Below are positions 61,901 through 63,777 of a DNA stretch of 64,000 nt, one piece after another; position 1 is the first letter of the stretch; each line of letters opens with the position of its first letter. The notes beneath the pieces are model-generated. The model saw only the letters and a list, made by a program, of their open reading frames with translations. It made no database searches and had not been told where the DNA came from. The DNA is from Inia geoffrensis. Lineage: Eukaryota; Chordata; Mammalia; Artiodactyla; Iniidae. The stretch is taken from positions 39,094,408-39,158,407 of the forward strand of contig CM070904.1 in NCBI GenBank assembly GCA_036417435.1, given 5' to 3'. Made by a program: the position numbers and the translations under genes.

Positions 61901-63777
61901 TTGATATCATAGGGAAAGTAGAGTAAAAAACTTAAAATACAAAGTAAGTATTTTGTCTCTAATTGCAAGTGTTTATTGAGCTTGTGCCAGGATCTGTTCT
62001 TCACAACAGCGAGTCACATAAAGCTGGAGTAATTGCCCAAGGTTATACAGCTGGGATTCAAATGCAGGCATGTTGTTTCTAGAGCCCAAACTCTTAACCA
62101 GTCTGTCATACTGTCTTACCAATTATTATTCAACCCCAAGTATCAGGGTGAGACTTTGAAAGTGATGCATGTTCATTGTAGAGAAAGCAAAACAAAAGCT
62201 CATATTTCCATAATCCAGAGATAATCACTGTTAAAGTAGTTCCTCCCCATTTTTTCCTATATCAGACCATTTCCCTGTTACTGTACATTCAGATTCTTTC
62301 CAATTTTCACACTGTTATAAATAATACTACAGTGATATTTCTAGAAGTGGAATTCTTGGGTCAGAGGGCATGATCATAAATGCTTGCCATGTACTGATTT
62401 CCAGATTGTTGTCTGGGAAGATTTATATTCTCTCCAGCACTGTTTGTAAGTGCCCTTGTAGGTTTGTTTCAAAAATGAGAATGATATAAGAAAAAAGTTA
62501 CTTTCTTTTGTTTGTTGCTGTGTTTTGAATGCCATACCTTTACCATACTTCTACTTTATTTCTGACAGATATCTGCAAAAATTATTTATCTCTGTGGAAG
62601 TGGTTCTCAACTGGGGAGTGTGTTTTGCCTCCCAGGGGTATTTGGCAAGGTCTGGAAGCATTTTTGATTGTCATGAGGTGGAGTGGTAACTACAGGCACT
62701 AGTGGGCAGAGGCCAGAGATATGCTGCTAAACATCCTACAATGTATAGAACAGGCACCACGACAGAATTATCCAGTCTAAACTGTCAGTAGTACTGAGGC
62801 TAAGAAAACTTGCTTTTATAGTAAACTCCTGAAATCTAGAAAGAATCTATTTATTGACAAGACACTTACTTCTGCTAGGTCTTATCCTATTTAGGAATAA
62901 AGGAGTTCATGTTTTTCTGGCTTTAACAACAAAGCAGGCAAGATTTGTTTGGTTAGTCTCTGGGTTGTTGAGTTCTTCATATTTCAAATATAAAATCTAA
63001 TGGAATCAATTCTCAGAGAACTTTCCTAAGCCCCCCCGAACAGTTTTGAAATGTTTTCTGTCTCTCTCTTAATGATTCTACAGTTGTATTTTCCTTTAGA
63101 TTTGCCTTAGCTGCTGTTTTATTTGGGGTTACCATTAAAATACATAATGTCTCTGATTCCCCAAAGTAAAAAACAACTTCTTGTGGGAATTGGTAATTTG
63201 AATGTGTTTGGAACATAAACTCAAAGCTACTCCTCCAACATAAAATATAGTTATTTGGGGTTCAATTCTTTTCAATTTTCTTCTCTTACTAGGTATAATA
63301 AAAACCTTGTTGCAACTAATAATGGCATTCATAAAAATATCTTAGGACTTCATTTCTTCATCATTAATAGGCAGGAAGATGTTCAGTGCAAGGAAACATG
63401 ATAATCTTATCTGTTGGCTGGCAGGGCGGGGTCGGGGGCAGTGCACTGACAGTCATACTTATTCTTCTTGTTACTTTTTCACGTAGGTTCCAAAAAACTT
63501 GCAAATTTCTCTGAATTCTTTTAAATACATATCTTGTGACTGCTATAGCTGAAATAATTGTTGTCTTTGTTCTATTTTTATAGTTCTGCTTTCTCTAAAA
63601 AAAAGCTATTCACGAGCTTTGGCCTTTTGTGCTTCGCAGGAACCAGCACCTATGACAGAAGATCTGCTAGAAGAGCAGTCGGAGGTTCTAGCTAAATTGG
63701 GTACATCGGCAGAAGGGGCTCACCTCCGAGCACGCATGCAGAGTGCCTGTCTGCTCTCAGATATGGAGTCTTTTAAG
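2912..63777 (+). CDS. RAB3GAP1: RAB3GAP1, 15 internal coding exons (partial gene)
   Basis: Join of W1-W15: 2912-3044, 5225-5303, 31388-31507, 32624-32789, 36978-37077, 39858-39939, 43706-43774, 45510-45583, 47698-47790, 48199-48368, 50484-50573, 51974-52146, 53390-53444, 54267-54638, 63640-63777. The join reads 638 codons without a stop and begins and ends in phase 0. The product is the catalytic subunit of the Rab3GAP heterodimer (partner RAB3GAP2). In known mammals it accelerates GTP hydrolysis by Rab3 in regulated exocytosis, and the complex also acts as exchange factor for Rab18 at the ER; human loss causes Warburg Micro syndrome. The family was recognised from near-identity to the remembered human protein. 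If 50 codons precede W1, W5 spans c.649-748, which agrees with human splice mutations I recall at c.649-2 and c.748+1. No promoter, start codon, stop codon or polyadenylation site of this gene lies in the window. Confidence 0.97.
3237..3490 (+). repeat. Ancient interspersed repeat, 'TATTTATTGA...' type
   Basis: It starts with a diverged TATTTATTGAATGCCTGAG...TACTCTGCTAAG and continues with a 'gctgggctttgaagaa' passage. The same family recurs at about 19165, 40640, 46440, 48405 and 55675, always in this orientation. The family name cannot be assigned by eye. Confidence 0.55.
3525..3700 (+). repeat. MIR, sense
   Basis: Diverged MIR core: a GAGTCAGA-like start, then ACTTACTAGTTACTTGACC, TCATTTGTAAAATGGAGTAAT and GGATTTAATAAGAT. 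Confidence 0.75.
3911..4125 (-). mobile_element. CHR SINE, short form
   Basis: T-run from 3910, TTGCGGTACGTGGGCC, and head end GCCACCAGGGAAGCCC. It is near full length for the short form. No clear target-site duplication was found. Confidence 0.92.
4492..4613 (-). mobile_element. CHR-like SINE, very short form
   Basis: About 120 nt: T-run, TTGGCTGCACAGCGTGG, GATCGAACCTGCGCC (box B complement) and CCTCCAGGGAGGTTCC. Flanked by AGGAAAT at about 4484 and 4613. Same subtype as the sense copy at 38829. Confidence 0.85.
4972..5036. repeat. AT-rich simple repeat and T-run
   Basis: An ATATATATAT stretch is followed about 20 nt later by a run of about 20 T. No other content was seen. Confidence 0.7.
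5225..5303 (+). CDS. RAB3GAP1: RAB3GAP1 exon W2 (about residues 95-121)
   Basis: The acceptor ends TCTGTAG at 5224. The exon completes the Asp codon split from W1, reads [19 protein letters not shown] and ends after TG of a Trp codon. The donor used is GTAAGT at 5304, shown by the W3 start, which supplies the final G. A second GTAAG sits 8 nt upstream at 5296. The intron that follows is 26.1 kb, the largest in the window. Confidence 0.96.
5348..5905 (-). mobile_element. ERVL-type LTR (MLT2-like), diverged
   Basis: One of three related copies in the window (also 42178 and 56985), all with the same orientation. Shared passages include CTACCAG-GAAGCT, GGTTTTTAAT-GGGGCTGGTCA, AAGGAAAGCAGGTGTTCAGC and AGTAGGCCTTTCTGAGGATA. 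The reverse complement matches the remembered 3' end of MLT2 LTRs, with an AATAAA-like signal followed by a passage ending GGGGACC. It is an old, broken, solo element. Confidence 0.65.
5910..6640 (+). other. Intron sequence, unassigned
   Basis: AT-rich with no gene. A diverged piece near 6590-6650 (CATTCATTCAGCATTAATTGACC) may be another start of the ancient 'TATTTATTGA' repeat. Confidence 0.5.
6650..6825 (+). repeat. MIR, sense
   Basis: Reads AACTTTGGGCAAGTTATTTAA, a diverged TCTGATTTGGTTTCTGCA, and TGTGAGGATTTAATAAGATAA, all typical of MIR. Confidence 0.78.
7012..7557 (-). mobile_element. CHR SINE, long form, split by a younger CHR SINE
   Basis: The long-form head and body run 7020-7327 and resume at 7532-7557 after the nested insertion. 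The outer target duplication AGTAGTTTTTTTTT lies at 7005 and 7558. The long form carries extra GTGGCTTGCGGGCTCTAGAGC-type body sequence that short copies lack. Confidence 0.9.
7328..7515 (-). mobile_element. CHR SINE, short form, nested
   Basis: It is inserted in the long SINE head. Target duplication: TGGTAGGTGGATTCTT at 7307-7322 and TGGTAGGTGGGTTCTT at 7516-7531. The sequence order dates the short copy as younger than its host. Confidence 0.93.
8030..12067 (-). pseudogene. L1 ORF2 (endonuclease / reverse transcriptase), broken
   Basis: Open pieces in L1 order on the - strand: 12067-11825 begins the endonuclease ([20 protein letters not shown], then QETHF); 11554-11192 is the distal endonuclease; 11021-10329 is the start of the reverse transcriptase ([20 protein letters not shown]); 10243-9698 contains the catalytic FADD motif ([15 protein letters not shown]); 8922-8662 is the C-terminal region. 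Frames are separated by stops and frameshifts, and a SINE interrupts the 3' part. The 3' limit is approximate. Confidence 0.9.
8311..8519 (-). mobile_element. CHR SINE, short form, inside the L1
   Basis: T-run, TTGCGGTACGCAGGCC, head end GCCACCAGGGAAGCCC. Target duplication ACATGACT at 8308-8315 and ACGTGACT at 8521-8528. It inserted after the L1 did. Confidence 0.93.
12182..13018 (-). pseudogene. L1 ORF1 protein, C-terminal frameshift
   Basis: A 278-codon frame. Residues about 35-125 are a coiled coil rich in E, K, N and I. An RRM-like part follows, with [10 protein letters not shown] at about 137-146 and [10 protein letters not shown]. The C-terminal domain has [15 protein letters not shown] and [12 protein letters not shown]. 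This is the RNA-binding chaperone of L1. Near 12195 one A appears lost from an A-run (GACAAGCAAAGCTGAG where family members have an extra A). The frame stops after DKQS, and the usual tail ([17 protein letters not shown]) continues in another frame. Confidence 0.9.
13400..14515 (-). promoter_or_regulatory. L1 5' UTR / internal promoter region, CpG-rich
   Basis: The segment is GC- and CpG-rich (most marked 13600-14260) unlike the AT-rich surroundings, and sits at the L1 5' end just before ORF1. L1 5' UTRs carry an internal Pol II promoter, and in human an antisense promoter as well. Activity here is inference only. The several 100-175-residue open frames on both strands reflect base composition, not genes. 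Confidence 0.7.
14530..15600 (-). mobile_element. Old L1 fragments, antisense
   Basis: + strand passages such as TTTTACTCAGCATAATG, TTTATTGCTGAGTAGTATTC, TGAATAGAGCTGCTGTAAAT and ATTTGCCATCGTATATACTC are reverse complements of the L1 3' region. It is much more diverged than the L1 to its left. Borders are approximate. Confidence 0.75.
15617..15837 (+). mobile_element. CHR SINE, short form, sense
   Basis: Starts GGGCTTCCCTGGTGGCACAG, has box B-like GGTTCGTGCCC, and ends in an A-rich tail. Perfect 13-nt target duplication AAACTGAGAAACC at 15604-15616 and 15838-15850. Confidence 0.96.
17045..17238 (-). mobile_element. CHR SINE, short form
   Basis: TTGCGGTACGCGGGCC with the head end at 17238. 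Target duplication TCCTTGCCTTTT at 17033-17044 and 17241-17252. It has almost no T-tail, so the tail may have been short at insertion. Confidence 0.92.
17508..17831 (-). mobile_element. CHR SINE, long form
   Basis: TTTTTGGCTGTGTTGGG, a long body with GGCTCTAGAGCG, and head end GCCACCAGGGAAGTCCC. Target duplication ATTTGTTTCTT at about 17492 and 17833. Confidence 0.92.
18240..19160 (+). other. Intron sequence, unassigned
   Basis: More even base composition than the flanks, with no sustained frame above about 75 codons and no recognised family. It may be an old LTR or unique sequence. Confidence 0.5.
19165..19640 (+). repeat. Ancient interspersed repeat, 'TATTTATTGA...' type
   Basis: Longest copy in the window: TATGAGCCAGGTACTGGG, GTCCCTGCCTCAGTGAGC, GTTTCCAGAAGAGGTGATG, AAGCCAGGTGAAG and a passage ending TGGAGCCTAATG. 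Same family as 3237 and 40640. Confidence 0.6.
19645..20120 (+). other. Intron sequence, unassigned
   Basis: AT-rich. No gene or clear repeat was seen. Confidence 0.5.
20125..20790 (-). mobile_element. LTR of an endogenous retrovirus-like element, antisense
   Basis: It is related to the LTR at 24244 in the same orientation: TGCTGCTGAACCTGGACTTG, GTTGTGGTGAAGTAAAG, GCAAGGTACCAAGCAAGG, a CTTCTGGCTCCAACCAGT block. The right limit is uncertain. No viral coding frames were found. Confidence 0.65.
20965..21477 (+). mobile_element. MaLR LTR (MLT1-like)
   Basis: Sense MaLR LTR: AGATGTCCACATCCTAGAAC, GGATTCTCCCTTAGAGTCTCC, TTGCTGACACCTTGACTTAG, AGATAATAAATTTG (AATAAA signal) and GTGGTAATTTGTTACACCAG. 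A solo LTR with no coding. Confidence 0.75.
21480..22640 (+). other. Intron sequence, mostly unassigned
   Basis: No gene. From about 22000 it may already be the degraded 5' part of the L1 element that is clear from 22650, but the similarity is too weak to call. Confidence 0.45.
22650..24080 (+). mobile_element. Old L1 / HAL1-like element, sense, ORF1 region
   Basis: Reads the L1 ORF1 nucleotide pattern in sense: AATGGGAATCCCAGATGAAG, ATAATGGCTGAAAACTTCCC, GTAGGATAAACACAAAAGAG, AAGACAAAGAGAATC and CCAGGAATTCTATAGCCA. The frame is broken by many stops. A long CHR SINE splits it at 23598. Confidence 0.75.
23598..23919 (+). mobile_element. CHR SINE, long form, sense
   Basis: Begins GGGGCTTCCCTGGTGGTGCA, has box B GGTTCGATCCC, then a long body (CCACAACTGCTGAGCCTG; CCGCAACGAAGAATGGC) and an AAATAAATAAATAAAT tail. 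Confidence 0.92.
24244..24838 (-). mobile_element. LTR of an endogenous retrovirus-like element, antisense
   Basis: On the - strand it ends at 24244 with ...GGTTCAGTAACA. The + strand TTTATAAAG near 24405 is the complement of a TATA-like box. It is related to 20125-20790. A C/T-rich tract precedes GGTAGGCAGAGG. No internal viral genes adjoin it, so it is a solo LTR. Confidence 0.65.
24942..25160 (-). mobile_element. CHR SINE, short form
   Basis: T-run of about 23, TTGTGGTACGTGGGCC, head end GCCACCAGGGAAGCCC. Approximate target duplication TCTCACTTTT / TCTCAGTTAC. Confidence 0.92.
25165..26100 (+). other. Intron sequence, unassigned, probably old L1 at the right
   Basis: AT-rich. Around 25860-26100 phrases such as GGTACTGTAATTATTTACCC and TTGTACATATATCTTTGTGC resemble the complement of an L1 3' region. 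Confidence 0.5.
26121..26336 (-). mobile_element. CHR SINE, short form
   Basis: T-run, TTGCGGTACGCGGGCC, head end. Perfect target duplication AAATTTTGTGA at 26110-26120 and 26338-26348 (one-base uncertainty). Confidence 0.95.
26500..26800 (-). mobile_element. CHR SINE of mixed long/short type
   Basis: The tail half is long-form (TTTTTTGCTGTGTTGGGTC; TAGTTGTGGTGAGTGGGGGC), then it switches at about 26605 to the short-form body (GTGCGTGGGCCTCTCACTGT). Target duplication TGTGATATCTT at 26489 and about 26807. Confidence 0.9.
27625..27817 (-). mobile_element. CHR SINE, short form
   Basis: GTGGTACGCAGGCC to GCCACCAGGAAAGCCC. Target duplication TGTTTTGCTTTTTT at about 27609 and 27818. Confidence 0.94.
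27994..28190 (-). mobile_element. CHR SINE, short form
   Basis: GGCGTGGTACGCGGGACTCT to GCCACCAGGGAAGCCC. Target duplication CCTTTGTCCATTTTTT at about 27975 and 28192. Confidence 0.94.
28395..29760 (-). mobile_element. Old L1 3' portion, antisense, with one long SINE
   Basis: Complement of a second L1 3' end: ATAATTGATATATAATATATTAGTT, TTTCAATTAGCATAATGTCC, AATAATATTCCATTGTATATG, AATTGCTGGATCATATGG. A short (GTTTT)n run lies at about 28803-28825. Confidence 0.85.
29264..29608 (-). mobile_element. CHR SINE, long form
   Basis: TTTTTAGCTGCATTGTGTC to GTGCCACCAGGGAACCCC. Target duplication TTGTTTTTCTTTT at 29250 and 29609. Confidence 0.93.
29765..30305 (+). other. Intron sequence, unassigned
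   Basis: No gene or family recognised. The passage TTCTAGGGCCTGGGGATACCAAGGC near 30055 is unlike the AT-rich flanks, but too short to name. Confidence 0.45.
30308..30524 (-). mobile_element. CHR SINE, short form
   Basis: T-run of about 22, TTGCGGTACGCGGGCC, head end GCCACCAGGGAAGCCC at 30524. Confidence 0.93.
30530..31387 (+). other. Intron sequence before W3
   Basis: AT-rich unique-looking sequence that ends in the polypyrimidine tract (31370-31384) of the W3 acceptor. No other content was seen. Confidence 0.55.
31388..31507 (+). CDS. RAB3GAP1: RAB3GAP1 exon W3 (about residues 121-161)
   Basis: The acceptor is a run of T then TTAAG ending at 31387. The first base completes Trp and the frame continues [19 protein letters not shown]. 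The exon ends after TG of a Cys codon, with donor GTAGGT at 31508. It follows the 26-kb repeat-filled intron. Confidence 0.97.
31508..32270 (+). other. Intron sequence W3-W4, unassigned part
   Basis: AT-rich with no gene or repeat recognised. Confidence 0.5.
32282..32483 (+). mobile_element. CHR SINE, short form, sense
   Basis: GGCTTCCCTGGTGGCGCAGTG, box B-like GGTTCGTGCCCC, short A-tail. Target duplication TAAGTCTGTGG at 32271-32281 and 32484-32494. It lies 140 nt before W4. Confidence 0.95.
32624..32789 (+). CDS. RAB3GAP1: RAB3GAP1 exon W4 (about residues 161-216)
   Basis: The acceptor CCTATAG ends at 32623. The first base completes Cys and the exon reads [20 protein letters not shown] then a segment ending IFKSKI. 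The donor GTGAGT starts at 32790, in phase 0. The exon is almost invariant relative to the human protein I recall. Confidence 0.97.
32790..36977 (+). other. Intron W4-W5, mostly unassigned
   Basis: 4.2 kb without a recent SINE or L1, unusual for this window. Phrases near 35090-35180 (ATAATCCTCTAAGTATTTGAAAAC; TTTAGACATTCTTCATTC) suggest a very old repeat. A GC-richer patch lies at 35340-35910 with overlapping 77-125 codon frames on both strands that match nothing I know. Confidence 0.5.
36978..37077 (+). CDS. RAB3GAP1: RAB3GAP1 exon W5 (about residues 217-250)
   Basis: The acceptor TTTCCTAG ends at 36977. The exon begins Gly-Cys-Thr-Leu-Thr-Pro and includes [19 protein letters not shown]. 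It ends after the first base of an Asp codon, with donor GTGAGA at 37078. Confidence 0.97.
37300..37512 (-). mobile_element. CHR SINE, short form
   Basis: T-run, GGCGGTACGTGGGCC to GCCACCGGGGAAGCCC. Target duplication CAATCTG at about 37291 and 37516. Confidence 0.93.
37520..38530 (+). other. Intron sequence, unassigned
   Basis: AT-rich. No gene or family recognised. Confidence 0.5.
38540..38730 (-). repeat. MIR, antisense
   Basis: Complement pattern of MIR: ATATGAGCCAGACACTGTGCC, TATTATTATCTTTCTTAGAG, TGGCCCAAGGCCACATGG and TTTAAATCCTGGTCAAACTCC. Confidence 0.8.
38829..38955 (+). mobile_element. CHR-like SINE, very short form, sense
   Basis: GGACTTCCCTGGTGGTCCAG, box B GGTTCAATCCC, GTGCGGTGTGGCC, then an A16 tail. 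Target duplication GTGCTTA at 38822-38828 and 38956-38962. Confidence 0.93.
38960..39857 (+). other. Intron sequence before W6
   Basis: AT-rich with nothing recognised, ending in the T-rich acceptor tract of W6. Confidence 0.5.
39858..39939 (+). CDS. RAB3GAP1: RAB3GAP1 exon W6 (about residues 250-277)
   Basis: The acceptor is a T-rich tract ending TTTAG at 39857. The exon reads [20 protein letters not shown] and ends after AG of a Ser codon. The donor GTGCGA at 39940 is somewhat weak (C at +4... G at +5 retained as GTGCG). Confidence 0.96.
39940..40630 (+). other. Intron sequence after W6
   Basis: AT-rich. No gene or clear repeat. Confidence 0.5.
40640..41080 (+). repeat. Ancient interspersed repeat, 'TATTTATTGA...' type
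   Basis: ATGTGCCAGGCACTATACTAAG, TTTACAGTCTACTTAAAGG, GACCATTCCAGGTGGACGGAAC and AGCATGTGCAAAGTGCCTTGA. Same family as 3237 and 19165. Confidence 0.6.
41085..42170 (+). other. Intron sequence, unassigned, possible old repeat
   Basis: 41690-42010 (TAGTTGCAAATGGTACTC, CAAGCGAAAAATCAGTTTATTGG, TTGGCCCTTTTGGCTTCTG) resembles a widespread old element that I cannot name. No gene. Confidence 0.45.
42178..42700 (-). mobile_element. ERVL-type LTR (MLT2-like), diverged
   Basis: Second of three related copies. GATTTATTACAGCAAAAGGA is the complement of the LTR polyadenylation signal region; GAAGCTCATTAGAGGCTCAG and AGTAGGCCTTTCTAAG match the copies at 5348 and 56985. Confidence 0.7.
42803..43006. mobile_element. 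Non-autonomous hAT-type DNA transposon
   Basis: Ends GAGGTCAGCAAACTATGACC and AGTATGCCAATCCCTGATC form diverged inverted repeats. The inside has ACCAAATCTGGCCAATAGCC and ACATGGCCCATAAAAAGCC, a known mammalian hAT fossil pattern. Confidence 0.7.
43015..43640 (-). mobile_element. Old L1 3' fragment, antisense
   Basis: AATTGAGATATAATTTATGTACC, AATTTTAACGTATACATTTC, TTGTGTCTGGCTTCTTTCAC and TTAGCATGTTTTAGAGGTTC are complements of the L1 3' UTR. Confidence 0.8.
43706..43774 (+). CDS. RAB3GAP1: RAB3GAP1 exon W7 (about residues 277-300)
   Basis: The acceptor TTATTTTAG ends at 43705. The exon reads [20 protein letters not shown] and ends after TC of a Ser codon. The donor is GTAAGT at 43775. At 69 nt it is among the shortest exons here. 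Confidence 0.96.
43775..44414 (+). other. Intron sequence after W7
   Basis: AT-rich. Nothing recognised. Confidence 0.5.
44423..44623 (+). mobile_element. CHR SINE, short form, sense
   Basis: GGGCTTCCCTGGTGGCACAG to an A10 tail. Target duplication AGAAAGTA at 44415-44422 and 44624-44631. Confidence 0.95.
44776..45011 (-). mobile_element. CHR SINE, short form
   Basis: Interrupted T-run of about 40, TTTGCGGTATGCGGGCC, head end. Target duplication TGTTGTCAG at 44767-44775 and 45012-45020. Confidence 0.95.
45020..45509 (+). other. Intron sequence before W8
   Basis: AT-rich; possible weak L1 similarity at 45040-45200. Nothing else. Confidence 0.45.
45510..45583 (+). CDS. RAB3GAP1: RAB3GAP1 exon W8 (about residues 300-325)
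   Basis: The acceptor GCCTTTTAG ends at 45509. The exon reads [19 protein letters not shown] and ends after the first base of a Gly codon. The donor is GTAAGA at 45584. Downstream in this intron an antisense SINE carries a candidate cryptic acceptor at 45855 that would be entered from this phase. Confidence 0.96.
45822..46044 (-). mobile_element. CHR SINE, short form, with candidate splice acceptor
   Basis: T-run of about 30, then TGCAGTACGCGGGCC where the family usually has GCGG. The change creates a polypyrimidine-CAG site at 45855. The head ends GCCACCAGGGAAGCCCC. Confidence 0.94.
46050..46430 (+). other. Intron sequence, unassigned
   Basis: No gene or repeat recognised. Confidence 0.5.
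46440..46570 (+). repeat. Ancient interspersed repeat, short piece
   Basis: TTATTAAATGCTGATTAGCAC and AATTCCTGCCATCAGTGAAT resemble the start of the family at 19165. Confidence 0.45.
46590..46795 (+). repeat. MIR, sense
   Basis: TTGTTTGAAATCCTAGATCC, GAGCAAGTTTCACAATCTC, GATAGAGGTAACAATAGTAC and ATGAGTATTCAATAAATGG follow the MIR consensus to its 3' end. Confidence 0.85.
46800..47697 (+). other. Intron sequence before W9
   Basis: AT-rich. Nothing recognised besides the W9 acceptor tract. Confidence 0.5.
47698..47790 (+). CDS. RAB3GAP1: RAB3GAP1 exon W9 (about residues 325-356)
   Basis: The acceptor TTTATGTAG ends at 47697. The exon reads [20 protein letters not shown] and ends Glu-Glu-Gly-Arg plus the first base of a Glu codon. 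The donor is GTGACA at 47791, a weak match to consensus because +5 is C. The phase with W10 leaves little doubt that it is the donor used. Confidence 0.96.
48199..48368 (+). CDS. RAB3GAP1: RAB3GAP1 exon W10 (about residues 356-412)
   Basis: The acceptor TTTTATAG ends at 48198. The exon reads [20 protein letters not shown], then a basic stretch with KKKIRKQRG, and ends Asn-Thr-Ile-Leu-Leu in phase 0. The donor is GTAAAC at 48369. Only 408 nt separate it from W9. Confidence 0.96.
48405..48840 (+). repeat. Ancient interspersed repeat, 'TATTTATTGA...' type
   Basis: ATGTGGCAGGCACTGGATTGG, CCACTAGTGTAGTGGGAAG, GGGATCAGGGAAAGCTTC, then AGGTAACCTGCC and AAGGCTGACATGATCAGAATG. Same family as 19165. 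Confidence 0.6.
48945..49125 (+). repeat. MIR, sense
   Basis: GGTTTAATCCTGACTTATGG, ACAAGCCATTTAGCTTCAG, TCTTCATCTGAAATGAG, TTGTTGTGAGTACTAAAGG. Confidence 0.78.
49225..49350 (+). repeat. MIR, sense, partial
   Basis: ATCCCTGCTGTTTACCTGAG, GACTTTTAGCCACATTTTTAG, TAAGATGTGGGCACTGATAC: a diverged MIR core. Confidence 0.55.
49426..49641 (+). mobile_element. CHR SINE, short form, sense
   Basis: GGGCTTCCCTGGTGGCGCAG to an A-rich tail. Perfect 16-nt target duplication AAAAAAGTCTGTTTAG at 49410-49425 and 49642-49657, the clearest in the window. Confidence 0.97.
49848..49926. repeat. (CA)n microsatellite
   Basis: CA-rich tract with a pure core of about 12 CA units at 49888-49912 flanked by interrupted CACACAGA repeats. 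Likely polymorphic. Confidence 0.95.
49930..50483 (+). other. Intron sequence before W11
   Basis: AT-rich, ending in the C/T-rich acceptor tract of W11. No repeat recognised. Confidence 0.5.
50484..50573 (+). CDS. RAB3GAP1: RAB3GAP1 exon W11 (about residues 413-442)
   Basis: The acceptor is a C/T-rich tract ending CCTAAG at 50483. The exon has thirty codons, beginning [14 protein letters not shown] and ending in an acidic, Ser/Thr/Asn-rich stretch. This part varies more from human than neighbouring exons and is probably a flexible linker. The donor is GTAAGT at 50574. A long CHR SINE begins 28 nt downstream. Confidence 0.95.
50602..50955 (-). mobile_element. CHR SINE, long form
   Basis: TTTTTGGCTGCATTGGGTC to CATCACCAGGGGAGCCC. 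Target duplication TAAAATATTTTA at about 50590 and 50956. It starts 28 nt after the W11 donor, so the W11 intron start is hemmed in by it. Confidence 0.94.
50970..51973 (+). other. Intron sequence before W12
   Basis: AT-rich. Nothing recognised. Confidence 0.5.
51974..52146 (+). CDS. RAB3GAP1: RAB3GAP1 exon W12 (about residues 443-500)
   Basis: The acceptor AAATTTAG ends at 51973. The exon reads [20 protein letters not shown], then the conserved segment [20 protein letters not shown], ending Leu-Ile-Pro plus GG of a Gly codon. The donor is GTAATA at 52147. This lies near the start of the C-terminal half of the protein, which was reported to carry catalytic activity in human. Confidence 0.97.
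52147..53389 (+). other. Intron W12-W13
   Basis: AT-rich; 52190-52560 has the look of an old L1 fragment (GACCCATTAATTCTCC; AGTACTGAAAATATATAG). No gene. Confidence 0.45.
53390..53444 (+). CDS. RAB3GAP1: RAB3GAP1 exon W13 (about residues 500-518)
   Basis: The acceptor TTTGATAG ends at 53389. At 55 nt this is the shortest exon in the window. It completes Gly, reads [18 protein letters not shown] and ends in phase 0. The donor is GTAAAT at 53445. The intron that follows is 822 nt, and more than two thirds of it is an antisense LTR. Confidence 0.95.
53648..54242 (-). mobile_element. Solo LTR of an endogenous retrovirus, antisense
   Basis: On the - strand it begins TGTTAGGCAGTTAGTCAGAC (54242) and ends ...GATGGTTACA (53648), about 595 nt, with the TG...CA ends typical of LTRs. 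An AATAAA polyadenylation signal lies at 53747-53752 (complement TTTATT). It is much richer in G+C than its flanks. No internal viral genes adjoin it. ATTCAA occurs at 53618-53623 and 54243-54248, but the left copy is 24 nt from the LTR end, so the target duplication is uncertain. The element ends 24 nt before exon W14. Confidence 0.8.
54267..54638 (+). CDS. RAB3GAP1: RAB3GAP1 exon W14 (about residues 519-642)
   Basis: The acceptor GTTTTTTCAG ends at 54266. The exon has 124 codons in phase 0. It begins [15 protein letters not shown], passes through a charged low-complexity stretch and the acidic motif [20 protein letters not shown], and ends PLYIPVTQ. The donor is GTAGGA at 54639. An antisense LTR ends only 24 nt before the exon. 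Compared with the human protein I recall, the variable stretch around residue 535 may carry one extra residue. Confidence 0.97.
54640..55045 (+). other. Intron sequence after W14
   Basis: AT-rich. Nothing recognised. Confidence 0.5.
55050..55660 (-). mobile_element. Old L1 3' fragment, antisense
   Basis: ATTCCAATTCTCATCTGTAG, TTTAATTGCTGTATAATATTCC and TATTGCTATTACAGTGCTACAG fit the complement of an old L1 3' end. Borders are approximate. Confidence 0.6.
55675..55775 (+). repeat. Ancient interspersed repeat, short piece
   Basis: TACGTATTGAGTGTCTAATATATGC, CACTGTCCTAGGCCTTAGG: start of the 'TATTTATTGA' family. Confidence 0.5.
55780..56984 (-). mobile_element. Old L1 fragments, antisense
   Basis: CTTTTCCTGTGAATTGCATTCC and CATATATTAGATATAAATCC (55920-56030), then GAATGGAATTATGTACTCTTG and AAGAGTAGAATTGTTGGGCC (56560-56855), are complements of the L1 3' part. 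It resumes after the LTR at 57557. Confidence 0.7.
56985..57556 (-). mobile_element. ERVL-type LTR (MLT2-like), inserted in the old L1
   Basis: Third and best preserved of three copies. The + strand begins TGCGTCAGGGGTCCC and ends TCTCTGCACA. It holds a small internal tandem duplication (CAGAACCCAGGTTCC, about 57445-57482) absent from the other two copies. Confidence 0.75.
57557..59090 (-). mobile_element. Old L1, antisense, continuing into reverse transcriptase
   Basis: Complement of L1 ORF2: TTATTGCCCACTTGGATATTTTC, CTTGTGCCAGTAATGTATTG, GTCATGTTATCTGTTAATAG (FADD region, about 58800), TCCTCCTCTTGTTCCC. Frames are fully broken. Confidence 0.8.
59200..59628 (-). mobile_element. 5'-truncated young L1 3' end, antisense
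   Basis: T-run then AAATTGGAGTAAAATTGC and the same 3' UTR as the large L1 (compare 7700-8130), including CCCACTAGCTAGCTATTTTAC. Target duplication GGCTATTC-like at 59190 and 59628. Only about 430 nt inserted. Confidence 0.92.
60200..60460 (-). mobile_element. Old L1 fragment, antisense
   Basis: AGATTCATATATGTTGTTGTG, TTTTTATTGCTTAGTAGTG and AGTTCATCTATTCACTTTTTG fit a diverged L1 3' complement. A short (GT)n run of six units is at about 60266. Confidence 0.6.
60465..61955 (+). other. Intron sequence, unassigned
   Basis: AT-rich with no gene or clear repeat. 61490-61690 is more balanced in composition but unrecognised. Confidence 0.5.
61965..62125 (-). repeat. MIR, antisense
   Basis: TTTATTGAGCTTGTGCCAGG, AATTGCCCAAGGTTATACAG, CTGGGATTCAAATGCAGGC and AGAGCCCAAACTCTTAACC follow the MIR complement. 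Confidence 0.78.
62190..62480 (-). mobile_element. Old L1 fragment, antisense
   Basis: CCAGAGATAATCACTGTTAAAG, TTATAAATAATACTACAGTG, GTGGAATTCTTGGGTCAGAG fit the complement of an old L1 3' end. Confidence 0.65.
62596..62812. mobile_element. Non-autonomous hAT-type DNA transposon (MER-type)
   Basis: Inverted ends AAGTGGTTCTCAACTGGGG and GTACTGAGGCTAAGAAAACT. Inside: GTATTTGGCAAGGTCTGG and GCTAAACATCCTACAATG, a common mammalian hAT fossil. Confidence 0.8.
62820..63639 (+). other. Intron sequence before W15
   Basis: AT-rich; a short GGGCGGGGTCGGGGGCAG patch lies at 63425-63440. No repeat or gene was recognised. It ends in the W15 acceptor. Confidence 0.5.
63640..63777 (+). CDS. RAB3GAP1: RAB3GAP1 exon W15 (about residues 643-688)
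   Basis: The acceptor TGCTTCGCAG ends at 63639. The exon has 46 codons, beginning [20 protein letters not shown] and ending LLSDMESFK in phase 0. The donor is GTGGGT at 63778. It belongs to the most conserved C-terminal GAP region. The essential arginine described in human (Arg728) should be in the next exon, beyond the window. Confidence 0.97.
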